This document shows positions 22,673 to 30,101 of a stretch of DNA of 33,633 nt, piece by piece; within the stretch, counting starts at the first letter, position 1, and every line of letters begins with the position of its first letter. The position numbers were made by a program, and so were the translations under genes. The stretch spans positions 1 through 33,633 of the forward strand of contig JBKJMN010000055.1 in NCBI GenBank assembly GCA_046596405.1, in the 5' to 3' direction. The notes beneath the pieces are model-generated. The model saw nothing but the letters and a program-made list of their open reading frames with translations. It was not told the origin of the DNA and did not search any database. This stretch comes from PALSA-1004 sp046596405 (GTDB lineage: Bacteria; Pseudomonadota; Gammaproteobacteria; Burkholderiales; SG8-41).

Positions 22673-23137
22673 TTACGCGCGAATCTCGAACACCGCATCG
22701 ACGACAATGGGCACGTTGAAGCGCAGCCCGCTCACGCCCATTACCGTGCGCACATGCTTGCCCGCGTCGCCGAGCACTTCGAACATCAGGTCCGAGCAGC
22801 CATCGAGCACTTTCGGGAATTCGTAGAAATCAGGCGCGGCACTGATATAGCCGCAAATACGCACTGCTTTTACCAGGCGCGACCAGTCGCCGTGACAGGC
22901 TGCTTTCACTTGAGCGAGCACGTTGATGCCGCTCAGCCGTGCGGCAGCATGCGCCTGTTGCGGGGTGACTTCCTTGCCGACGCGGCCGAGATGATCGTAT
23001 TTGCCGTCTCGGATCGGGGCCTGGCCCGCGATCCATAATTGATTGCCGGTGATCGTCCACGGCAGATAATTCGCGGCGGGCGTCGGCGCCGCGGGCAGCA
23101 CGATATTGAGTGAGGCGAGCTTCTGCTCGATGTCCAT
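22673..23137 (-). CDS. RidA/YjgF-family protein
   Basis: A 154-residue member of the RidA (YjgF/YER057c/UK114) family, which hydrolyses reactive enamine/imine intermediates or related compounds and forms trimers. It belongs to the longer subgroup (about 150 residues) rather than classic 128-residue RidA. WIAGQAPIRDGK, AARLSGINVLAQVKAACHGDW and HVRTVMGVSGL are visible; Arg130 is at the position of the substrate-binding arginine of active members. AAAGG precedes the ATG. As first gene of its unit it may process an intermediate of the pathway rather than do general housekeeping. Confidence 0.88.
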   Translation of the reverse strand: MDIEQKLASLNIVLPAAPTPAANYLPWTITGNQLWIAGQAPIRDGKYDHLGRVGKEVTPQQAHAAARLSGINVLAQVKAACHGDWSRLVKAVRICGYISAAPDFYEFPKVLDGCSDLMFEVLGDAGKHVRTVMGVSGLRFNVPIVVDAVFEIRA

Positions 23138-23200
23138 GATTCAGCCTTTCATTTCATGCTTAAAGCATTTGCCATTCTTTTTAATACCCCCTTGAGGGGT

Positions 23201-23285
23201 ACAGAGGACACAGAGGGAAAACCAAAACAAAAATCCATCATTGATCTTTCTTTCGACCTTTCTTGAATTTCTCTGTGTCCTCTGT
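23201..23285. repeat. Long-loop inverted repeat between two catabolic units
   Basis: Perfect 15-bp arms, ACAGAGGACACAGAG (23201-23215) and its complement (23271-23285), enclose a 55-base AT-rich loop. The right arm continues as repeated CTCTGTG units. It is much richer in A+T than its surroundings and resembles a dispersed CTCTGTGTCCTCTGTG element found in many genomes. It separates the CitE-like gene end from the RidA-like gene start; no clear T-run for termination is present on the minus strand. Confidence 0.65.
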
Positions 23286-23305
23286 GATCTCTGTGGCCAA
23301 AGGTT

Positions 23306-24223
23306 CTAGCTTTTTGTAGCGGCAAGCGTTTTGGCTTCGCGCGCCTTAATGGCTTCATAGCGCTTGATCAGCTTCTGCGCGCGGACGATGATGGGGATGT
23401 CGATCATCTTGCCGTCGAGCGACCACGAGCCGCGACCTGACGCGGCGGCCTCCTGGTCGAGCTTGATGATCTTGCGCGCAAATTCGACTTCGTCGTGGGT
23501 CGGCGTGTATTCCTCGTTGACGATGGTGACCTGGCCCGGATGGATGCAGCCCGCGCCCATGAAGCCGAAGTCGCGCGAGCGGCGCACCATCTTGCGGAAC
23601 TTGTCCCAGTCGCCGAAGCCCGCGACGCTGTCGACGAAGCCGATCGGCATGATGCCGGCGGAGTTAGCGGCGAAAATCATATGCTGTTTCGGATAGAACA
23701 GCGCTTCCCCCGTCGGCTGCATGTTGTTGTCGAGCGCGAAGTCTTCGCCGCCGATGCAGGTGGCGACGATGCGCGGGCTCGCGCGCACGATTTCGTGGAT
23801 ACGAAAAAAAGCGTCCGCCGTCTCCACCATCGCGATGAATTTCGTGTGGCCCGCCGGCATCCCGCGCTTTTCCTCGAGCTCGGTCACGAGTTCGTCGAGC
23901 AATCTCACGTGTGAAGCACTGTCGACTTTAGTGCACGCGATTGCATCGACATCCGGACAAATCGAATGCTCGAGATCACGCACTGCGAGCGACAACGGAC
24001 GGTTGATGCGCACGACGACGTCAGCCCCGCCGCGCCGCACTTTTTTCGCGGCCGCTTCCACGAGCGTGCGCGCCTTGGCTTTTTCGGCGGGCGGCACGCT
24101 ATCCTCGACGTCGAGCTGGATCACATCGGCGCCGCGCGTGTGCGCCTTGTCGACGTACTTGTCGACGTTGACCGGCACGTACATGAGCGAGCGCCAGACG
24201 GGTAGTTCGCGGGGAGTTGTCAT
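23306..24223 (-). CDS. CitE-like / HpcH-HpaI family CoA-lyase
   Basis: A 305-residue TIM-barrel protein of the citrate lyase beta-subunit-like group, which cleaves or forms C-C bonds in acyl-CoA esters (malyl-CoA, citramalyl-CoA, beta-methylmalyl-CoA). LDVEDSVPPAEK (37-48) and VVRINRP with Arg72 are typical. The Mg2+ ligands are Glu134 in MVETADAF and Asp161 in GGEDFALD. No partner citrate lyase alpha or gamma subunits are near, so it acts alone like other CitE-like lyases. Its ATG overlaps the stop of the CoA-transferase gene (ATGA, 24220-24223) with AAGGA upstream. Together they suggest CoA transfer followed by retro-Claisen or aldol cleavage. Confidence 0.9.
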   Translation of the reverse strand: MTTPRELPVWRSLMYVPVNVDKYVDKAHTRGADVIQLDVEDSVPPAEKAKARTLVEAAAKKVRRGGADVVVRINRPLSLAVRDLEHSICPDVDAIACTKVDSASHVRLLDELVTELEEKRGMPAGHTKFIAMVETADAFFRIHEIVRASPRIVATCIGGEDFALDNNMQPTGEALFYPKQHMIFAANSAGIMPIGFVDSVAGFGDWDKFRKMVRRSRDFGFMGAGCIHPGQVTIVNEEYTPTHDEVEFARKIIKLDQEAAASGRGSWSLDGKMIDIPIIVRAQKLIKRYEAIKAREAKTLAATKS

Positions 24224-25473
24224 TCGACTTCCTTGGTCGTTGATTTGCCTTCGCAGACGACGCCTGCGCTGACGAGATTCGCATAAGCCGCGTCGTCGAT
24301 ACCGAGTTCGGCGAGCAGCGCGCGGTTGTGCTCGCCGATTCGCGGCGCCGGCGTGCGGATCGCGCCGGGCGTGCCGGACATCCTGGGCACCACGTGATGC
24401 ATCGGGAATTGCTCCATGTCCGGATCGGGATAGTCGGCGATGAGTTCGCGCTCGATCACGTGCGGGTCTTCGACGATTTGCGAGACGTCGTAGATCGGCC
24501 CTATGGTGACTTCGGCTTGCTCGAAGAACGCCACGTTCTCCGCTTGGGTGCGTTGGGCGACGAACGCGCCGATGATCGCGTCGAGTTCCTCGGCGTGCTT
24601 TACGCGCTCGGCGTTAATTTTGTAGCGCGGGTTGTCGATCAAGTCGGCGCGGCCGATCGAGCGAAAGAGCCGCTCCGCCATTTTTTGAATCGACGCCGAC
24701 AGCCCCACGTATTTACCGTCCTTGCACAAATAGACATTGCGCGGACACGAGTTGGTCGAGCGGCTGCCGGTGCGCGGCTTCAGTTGCCCGGTCAACCGGT
24801 AGTTGGCAGCCTGCGGACCGAGTACCGCGAACACCGGATCGAGCAGCGGCAGATCGATCACCTGGCCTTTCCCCCCGTTTATTTCGACTTCGCGCAGCGC
24901 CACCATCACGCCCGTCGCGCCGTAGAGTCCCGCGTACGAATCGGCCATGTACATAGGCGGCAGCACCGGTTCGCGATCGGCAAAGCCGTTGATTGCCGCG
25001 AATCCCGACATGCCCTCGACCAGCGTGCCGAATCCCGGCCGGCGCTTGTATGGCCCGGTCTGGCCCCAGCCGGAGATGCGCACGATCACGAGCTTCGGAT
25101 TTTTTGCGAGCAGCACGTCCGGGCCGAGGCCCATTGCTTCGAGCGTGCCGGGACGGAAGCTTTCCACGAATACCGCCGCCTTCGGCACCATGCTCAACAA
25201 GAGTTCGCGCGCTTCGGGCTTGCGCAGTTCGAGGCCCAGGCTTTTCTTGTTGCGCGCGTAGATTTTCCAGTTCGTAGCGACGCCGTCGGTCTGCCATGCG
25301 CGCAGCGTGTCGCCGGCCGGCGGCTCGATCTTGATGACTTCCGCGCCGAAATCGCCGAGCACCTGCGTCAACGTGTTGCCGGCGACCAGACGCGACATGT
25401 CGAGGATGCGCACGCCGTCGAGCGCGCCTTTGGCGCCGGGTTGAAACAATTTCTTTCGCAGTGCGCTTTTCAT
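24220..25473 (-). CDS. Family III CoA-transferase homologue without the usual catalytic Asp
   Basis: A 417-residue protein with the family fold (GVRILDMSRLVAGN, GDFGAEVIKIEPPAGD, GWGQTGPYKRRPG). At the position of the catalytic aspartate it reads RPGFGTLVEGMSG, so Gly149 replaces Asp; Glu153 is nearby and might stand in. This variant motif occurs in a recognisable subgroup of the family, from memory, so it is probably functional rather than decayed. Both ends are coupled: its start overlaps the stop of Bug copy J and its stop overlaps the CitE-like start. The substrate is probably a dicarboxylic acid whose CoA ester is cleaved by that lyase (inference). Confidence 0.9.
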   Translation of the reverse strand: MKSALRKKLFQPGAKGALDGVRILDMSRLVAGNTLTQVLGDFGAEVIKIEPPAGDTLRAWQTDGVATNWKIYARNKKSLGLELRKPEARELLLSMVPKAAVFVESFRPGTLEAMGLGPDVLLAKNPKLVIVRISGWGQTGPYKRRPGFGTLVEGMSGFAAINGFADREPVLPPMYMADSYAGLYGATGVMVALREVEINGGKGQVIDLPLLDPVFAVLGPQAANYRLTGQLKPRTGSRSTNSCPRNVYLCKDGKYVGLSASIQKMAERLFRSIGRADLIDNPRYKINAERVKHAEELDAIIGAFVAQRTQAENVAFFEQAEVTIGPIYDVSQIVEDPHVIERELIADYPDPDMEQFPMHHVVPRMSGTPGAIRTPAPRIGEHNRALLAELGIDDAAYANLVSAGVVCEGKSTTKEVE

Positions 25474-26438
25474 TCGGGCTTAATGTTCGCGGCCTTGATG
25501 ACCTTGCTCCACTTGGCGATCTCGCTTTTCACAATCGTGTTGAAGCCGTCGGGCGTCGTGGGCGCGGCGACGGCGCCGAAATCGGCGAAGCGCTTCTTCA
25601 TATCGTCGGTCGTCATTGTCTTGTGGATTTCGGCATTGAGGCGGTCGATGATGGGCTTGGGCGTTTTGGCCGCGACGAACACGCCCCACCACAAATCGTT
25701 GTCGTAGCCGGGCAGCGTTTCGGCGATCGCCGGCAGGTTCGGCAGAAACGAAGAACGCTGAGGGCTGCTGACGCCGATCGCGCGCAGGCGTCCGGATTGC
25801 ATTTGCGTTTCGACCGCTGTCAGGCTCACCAGCAGCACTTGCATTTGTCCGGCCATCAGGTCGGTGATCGCGGGCCCCATGCCTTTGTGCGGCACGTGCA
25901 CGATGTCGATCTTCGCCATCGATTTCAGCACTTCCATGCCGAAATGATTGATGCCGCCGATGCCCGACGACGTGTAGTTCAGTTGCCCTGGGCGCGCACG
26001 CGCGACCGCGATCAGTTCCTTGACGTTCTTTGCCGGCACCGACGGATGCACGACGAGCACCATCGGCCCGCGCGCGATCATCGTGACCCCGGTCAAATCG
26101 TTGACCGGATCGAACGGCAGCTTCGCCATCAAGGCAGCACCAGTCGTGTAGGTGGTGGACGTAATGTAAAGCGTGTGGCCGTCCGGCGGCGCTTTGGCCG
26201 TGAGATCGGCGGCGATCATTTGCGAGGCGCCGGGACGGTTATCGACGATCACGGTTTGGCCGAGCCCTTCGGCAAGACGCTGACTGATTGCGCGCGCGAA
26301 AATATCATTGCTGCCGCCTGCCGGCGCGCCGACCAGAAAGCGCACCGCCTTGGACGGATAGGCGGGCTGCGCCATAGCCGTCGCGCTTGGCACCGCCACC
26401 GGCAGCGCGATGCAAATCAAACGCAAAATGGATTGCAC
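25470..26438 (-). CDS. Bug/TctC-family periplasmic solute receptor (copy J)
   Basis: A 322-residue receptor. I choose GTG 26436-26438: AGAGGA lies 7 bases upstream and the product begins with a normal signal peptide (QSILRLICIALPVAVPSATAMA). A frame open to 26552 adds a long non-signal tail. The first loop is GAPAGGSNDIFAR, and the second-lobe motif is HVPHKGMGPAITDLMAGQ, with His for Tyr. Its stop overlaps the CoA-transferase start (ATGA at 25470-25473), the only receptor here fused so tightly to its enzymes. This makes a three-gene uptake-activation-cleavage unit. Confidence 0.92.
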   Translation of the reverse strand: MQSILRLICIALPVAVPSATAMAQPAYPSKAVRFLVGAPAGGSNDIFARAISQRLAEGLGQTVIVDNRPGASQMIAADLTAKAPPDGHTLYITSTTYTTGAALMAKLPFDPVNDLTGVTMIARGPMVLVVHPSVPAKNVKELIAVARARPGQLNYTSSGIGGINHFGMEVLKSMAKIDIVHVPHKGMGPAITDLMAGQMQVLLVSLTAVETQMQSGRLRAIGVSSPQRSSFLPNLPAIAETLPGYDNDLWWGVFVAAKTPKPIIDRLNAEIHKTMTTDDMKKRFADFGAVAAPTTPDGFNTIVKSEIAKWSKVIKAANIKPE

Positions 26439-26557
26439 TGACTGTCCTCTGGGTATCTTGTGTGTTGTGATTTGCGCAAAGCGGCGAGCGAACGGGGAGG
26501 GCGAAAACATAACAGCAATCATCGGGGGGTGCAATCCGCGCTGCCCGCCCAATCGCC

Positions 26558-26580
26558 GCGTGCGTTAAAATAGCGCACGC
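26558..26580 (+). promoter_or_regulatory. Candidate -10 box inside an inverted repeat upstream of prpB
   Basis: GCGTGCG (26558-26564) and CGCACGC (26574-26580) form perfect 7-bp arms around TTAAAATAG, which contains TAAAAT (26566-26571), a 5/6 match to -10. It is about 75 bases before the prpB ATG. No convincing -35 box is present. The arrangement suggests a regulator bound over the promoter. Confidence 0.4.
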
Positions 26581-26650
26581 CACTGCGTGCCCGCATACGC
26601 CGCATTGATGTGCGGCGCGCATTCTCCCATCCCGACCGAGGAGTTCCGTT

Positions 26651-27565
26651 ATGACCGATCTTTCTTCCGGCGCACCGTCGCTCGCGTCCGCGGGCGCGCG
26701 CTTTCGCGCTGCTGTCGCCGCCGAAAAACCGCTGCAGATTGCCGGCACCATCAACGCCTACCACGCGCGCATGGCCGAGCGCGTGGGATTCAAGGCGATT
26801 TATCTGTCGGGCGGCGGAGTCGCCGCCGGCTCGCTCGGTCTGCCCGATCTCGGTATCAGCAATCTCGACGACGTGCTGACCGACGTGCGCCGCATTACCG
26901 ACGTTTGCACGCTGCCGCTGCTCGTCGATGTCGATACCGGTTTCGGCTCGAGCGCGTTCAACGTCGCCCGCACCGTCAAATCGCTGATCAAGGCGGGCGC
27001 CGGCGCTATGCATATTGAAGACCAGGTCGGTGCGAAGCGCTGCGGGCATCGGCCCAACAAGGAACTCGTGACCCAGCAGGAGATGGTCGACCGGATCAAG
27101 GCGTCGGCCGATGCCAGGACCGATCGCGAATTCGTGGTCATCGCGCGCACCGACGCGCTGGCGGTTGAAGGTCTGCAGGCGGCGATCGACCGCGCCTGCG
27201 CCTGCGTCGAAGCGGGTGCCGACATGATTTTTCCGGAAGCGATCACCGAGCTGTCGATGTACAAGAAATTCGCCGAGGCAGTGAAAGTGCCTATCCTCGC
27301 CAACATCACGGAATTCGGCGCCACACCGCTCTTTACCACCGAGGAACTCAAAAGCGCGAATGTCGCGATGGCGCTGTATCCGTTGTCGGCGTTCCGGGCG
27401 ATGAACGCGGCCGCTTTGAAAGTATTCCAGGCGCTGCGCAAAGAAGGCACGCAGAAGAACGTCGTCGACACGATGCAGACGCGTAACGATCTTTACGATT
27501 ACCTCGGCTACCACGTATACGAGCAGAAGCTCGACAGCCTGTTCGCGGCAGGCAAGAAAAAATGA
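26651..27565 (+). CDS. prpB: 2-Methylisocitrate lyase
   Basis: A 304-residue enzyme of the isocitrate lyase/PEP mutase superfamily that splits 2-methylisocitrate into pyruvate and succinate in the methylcitrate cycle of propionate breakdown. The active-site loop KRCGH is at 129-133, within HIEDQVGAKRCGHRPNKE. VDVDTGFG, IARTDALAVEG, PEAITEL and NITEFGATPLFTTEEL are characteristic of PrpB. Similarity to the E. coli protein, recalled from memory, continues to the C-terminus (TMQTRNDLYDYLGYHVYEQKLDSLF). GAGGAG precedes the ATG. The usual partners prpC and prpD/acnD are not adjacent: this is a lone prpB next to a repeat array. Confidence 0.95.
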   Translation: MTDLSSGAPSLASAGARFRAAVAAEKPLQIAGTINAYHARMAERVGFKAIYLSGGGVAAGSLGLPDLGISNLDDVLTDVRRITDVCTLPLLVDVDTGFGSSAFNVARTVKSLIKAGAGAMHIEDQVGAKRCGHRPNKELVTQQEMVDRIKASADARTDREFVVIARTDALAVEGLQAAIDRACACVEAGADMIFPEAITELSMYKKFAEAVKVPILANITEFGATPLFTTEELKSANVAMALYPLSAFRAMNAAALKVFQALRKEGTQKNVVDTMQTRNDLYDYLGYHVYEQKLDSLFAAGKKK

Positions 27566-27589
27566 TGTGAAGTGAACAAGTGATAAGAA

Positions 27590-27742
27590 GTGAACAAGTG
27601 AAAGGGTGAAAGGGTGAAAGGGTGAATAGTTAAAGCACGACCTTTTACTCCTTCACTCCTTCACTCCTTCACTCCTTCACTCCTTCACCCTTTCACTCAT
27701 TCACTCATTCACCCTTTCACTCATTCACTCATTCACCTTCCC
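27590..27742 (+). repeat. Octamer tandem array with mirrored arms, ending at a start codon
   Basis: From 27647 to 27734 eleven 8-base units lie in exact register: ACTCCTTC five times, then ACCCTTTC, ACTCATTC twice, ACCCTTTC, ACTCATTC twice. A degenerate twelfth unit (ACCTTCCC) abuts the ATG at 27743. On the other side, 27590-27629 holds reverse-oriented units (GTGAACAA, GTGAAAGG three times, GTGAATAG). The two halves can pair, e.g. GTGAAAGGGTGAA with TTCACCCTTTCAC. Positions 27566-27589 hold further degenerate units. The whole intergenic space is thus repeat-derived, and no Shine-Dalgarno sequence is left before the next gene. Confidence 0.9.
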
Positions 27743-28738
27743 ATGACCGGAATATTGCTGTCCAAGGCGTTTGTCGCGAAGTACGGCGGCGAGCTCGCCG
27801 AGTCCGCGCAGCGCCTGAAACTTAAGCTCGACATCCTGCATTTGCCTGACGACCCGCAGGCGCGTCTCGCTGAAGCCGATTGCGCGCGCATCGAACTGAC
27901 GATGCAATCACGCGACGTGCGGTTTTCCGATCACTTCAAAAGCTTTGGTGAAGCGCTGATCGCGGCGAAGAACCTCGAGTGGGCGCATTTTCACAGCACG
28001 GCGATCGAGCAGCATGTCTTCGTCGCGCCGCTGCTCGCGCGCGGCGTTCGTCTCACGACCTCGGCCGGCACCAATGCGGAACCGGTCGCCCACACCGCGA
28101 TTGCCGGACTGCTGATGCTCGCGCGCAAGTTTCCGCATTGGCTGGCGGCGCAACAGCGCCACGCGTGGGAACCGTTGCGTGGCGTCGAGGCGCCTGCCGA
28201 TTTGCGCGGCCAGACGGTCGCCATCGTCGGTCTGGGCAACATCGGCATGCCGGTCGCGCGCTTCTGCCAGGCGCTCGGCATGCACGTGATCGGCATCCGG
28301 CGCTCGGCGAAGCGTGACGGCGATCCGCTCGACGAAGTCCATCCATTGTCCGCGCTGCCGGACGTGCTGCCGCGCTGCCAGTGGCTGGTGCTCGCGTGCC
28401 CGTACACCAAAGAGACGCATCACATCATCAACGCGCAGACGCTCGCCGGATTGCCGCACGGCGCGGCGCTGATCAACGTCGCGCGCGGGCGCGTGTGCGA
28501 TGAGCCCGCGCTGATCGAAGCGCTCAAGAGCGGTCAGCTTAACTGCGCTTACCTCGATGTATTCGAAATAGAGCCGTTGCCCACGGCGTCGCCGCTGTGG
28601 GATTTGCCGAACGTGATACTCACCCCGCACAACGCCGCAGTGTCTGCGGGCAACGAGCGCCGCGCCGCAGAGATGTTTCTGCTCAATCTCGAGAAATGGT
28701 CGCGCGGCGAGCCGCTGCTCAACCCCCATACTGCCTGA
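27743..28738 (+). CDS. D-2-hydroxyacid dehydrogenase (NAD(P)-dependent)
   Basis: A 331-residue cytoplasmic enzyme interconverting a 2-oxo acid and its D-2-hydroxy acid. The nucleotide-binding motif is VGLGNIG (162-168). The catalytic triad residues are Arg248 (NVARG), Glu277 (DVFEIEPLP) and His296 (TPHNAA), all in family positions. The N-terminal lid domain (1-105) is divergent. Which 2-oxo acid it uses (glyoxylate, hydroxypyruvate or other) cannot be told. ATG 27743 follows directly on a pyrimidine-rich octamer array with no ribosome site, so translation is probably weak, leaderless, or sensitive to repeat number. Confidence 0.92.
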   Translation: MTGILLSKAFVAKYGGELAESAQRLKLKLDILHLPDDPQARLAEADCARIELTMQSRDVRFSDHFKSFGEALIAAKNLEWAHFHSTAIEQHVFVAPLLARGVRLTTSAGTNAEPVAHTAIAGLLMLARKFPHWLAAQQRHAWEPLRGVEAPADLRGQTVAIVGLGNIGMPVARFCQALGMHVIGIRRSAKRDGDPLDEVHPLSALPDVLPRCQWLVLACPYTKETHHIINAQTLAGLPHGAALINVARGRVCDEPALIEALKSGQLNCAYLDVFEIEPLPTASPLWDLPNVILTPHNAAVSAGNERRAAEMFLLNLEKWSRGEPLLNPHTA

Positions 28739-28811
28739 GCGCGCACGGGCCAAGCCCGCAGGCATCGACCATCCGCTGATCACGCAATACGCGGTTCCAT
28801 TGACCGCGGGA

Positions 28812-28817
28812 TATAAT
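28812..28817 (+). promoter_or_regulatory. Candidate -10 box for hemA
   Basis: A perfect TATAAT 30 bases before the hemA ATG, in the 109-base gap after the dehydrogenase gene. No good -35 match lies 16-18 bases upstream, so strength is uncertain. It would drive hemA and the genes after it. Confidence 0.4.
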
Positions 28818-28847
28818 AAGCCCCTTCATTTCAGCAGCTTGCCTCTC

Positions 28848-30101
28848 ATGCAGCTCTTCGCTTTCGGCATCAACCACCAGACCGCGCCGCTTGCGTTGCG
28901 CGAACAGGTGGTTTTTCACGCCGAAAATCTGGTGCAGGCGCTGCGCGATCTGGTCGACCGCAACCCGGTCAAGGAAGCCGCGATCATTTCGACGTGCAAC
29001 CGCACCGAAGTGTATTGCGACACGACCGAACCGCGGCAGGCTTTGCACTGGCTCGCCGACTATCATCAGTTGAAAGCCCAGCACCTCGAGCCGTACGTTT
29101 ATCAACTGCCGCAGGAGCGCGCGGTCAAACACGCGTTTCGCGTCGCGAGCGGGCTCGATTCGATGGTGTTGGGCGAGCCGCAGATTCTCGGCCAGTTCAA
29201 GGACGCGGTGCGCACCGCGGAACAGGCGGGAACGCTGGGCCTGCTGCTGAATAAACTTTTCCAGCGCACGTTCTCGGTCGCGAAAGCCGTGCGCTCGGAA
29301 ACCGACATCGGCGCCAGCACCGTGTCGATGGCCTCCGCCGCCGTACGTTTCGCCGAGCGAATTTATCCGAGCATCGCCGAGCAAAGCGCGCTTTTCGTCG
29401 GCGCGGGCGAGATGATAGAGCTGACCGCGACGCATTTCGGCGCGCGCCACCCGCGCCACATGACATTCGCCAACCGCACGGTCGAGCGCGCGCAGCATCT
29501 CGCCGAACGCTTTCGCGGCCGCGCGATCAGCCTCAACGATCTGCCGTCGCAACTTGCCGTGCACGACATCATCGTCTCGTGCACCGCGAGCATGCTGCCC
29601 ATCATCGGCAAAGGGCTCATCGAATCCGCGTTGCGCACGCGCAAGCACCGACCGCTGCTGATCATCGATCTCGCGGTGCCGCGCGACGTCGAGACTGAAG
29701 TGGGCGCGCTCGATGACGTATTCCTGTGCACGGTGGATGATCTGGGCCGCATGGCGCGCGAGGGGCTCGACGTGCGCGAGTCGGCGGTGGCGCAGGCCGA
29801 GGCTATTATCGAAACCCAGGTCGGCGATTTCATGCAATGGCTCGACAACCGGGAACTGGTGCCGACGATACGCGCGTTGCGCGACGACGCCGAGCGCGCG
29901 CGCCGCCATGAGCTCGAACGCGCCGTGCGCAGCCTCGCGCGCGGCGACGATGCGCAGCAGGTGCTCGAGCAGCTTTCCCATTCGCTGACCAACAAATTCC
30001 TGCACGCGCCCACGCACGCGCTCAACCACGCGAACGACGACGACCGCGAGCAACTACTCAACATGCTGAGGCGGCTCTATCAGTTGAAACAATCCGAATG
30101 A
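28848..30101 (+). CDS. hemA: Glutamyl-tRNA reductase
   Basis: A 417-residue NADPH-dependent enzyme that reduces glutamyl-tRNA(Glu) to glutamate-1-semialdehyde, the first committed step of tetrapyrrole synthesis by the C5 route. The start at ATG 28848 gives the usual MQLFAFGINHQTAPLALRE. The catalytic cysteine is Cys50 in STCNRTEVY. GSDSMVLGEPQILGQ-like (GLDSMVLGEPQILGQ), the NADPH fold (LFVGAGEMIELTATH), and the C-terminal dimerisation helices with FLHAPTHALNH are all present, at normal length. Its stop overlaps the prfA start (ATGA), an arrangement common in Burkholderiales. A TTG farther upstream at 28800 is not needed. Confidence 0.97.
   Translation: MQLFAFGINHQTAPLALREQVVFHAENLVQALRDLVDRNPVKEAAIISTCNRTEVYCDTTEPRQALHWLADYHQLKAQHLEPYVYQLPQERAVKHAFRVASGLDSMVLGEPQILGQFKDAVRTAEQAGTLGLLLNKLFQRTFSVAKAVRSETDIGASTVSMASAAVRFAERIYPSIAEQSALFVGAGEMIELTATHFGARHPRHMTFANRTVERAQHLAERFRGRAISLNDLPSQLAVHDIIVSCTASMLPIIGKGLIESALRTRKHRPLLIIDLAVPRDVETEVGALDDVFLCTVDDLGRMAREGLDVRESAVAQAEAIIETQVGDFMQWLDNRELVPTIRALRDDAERARRHELERAVRSLARGDDAQQVLEQLSHSLTNKFLHAPTHALNHANDDDREQLLNMLRRLYQLKQSE

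Noticed and set aside
23185..23201. TACCCC/GGGGTA hairpin considered as a terminator for the CitE-like gene
   Set aside because: The T-tract lies on the wrong side for either direction of reading, and the stem is only 6 bp.
27590..27742. Repeat array considered as CRISPR
   Set aside because: Units are 8 bases with no spacers and no cas genes; it is a simple tandem array.
28719..30053. Minus-strand frame of 444 codons opposite hemA
   Set aside because: hemA is certain on the plus strand; this frame is a shadow with no recognisable features.
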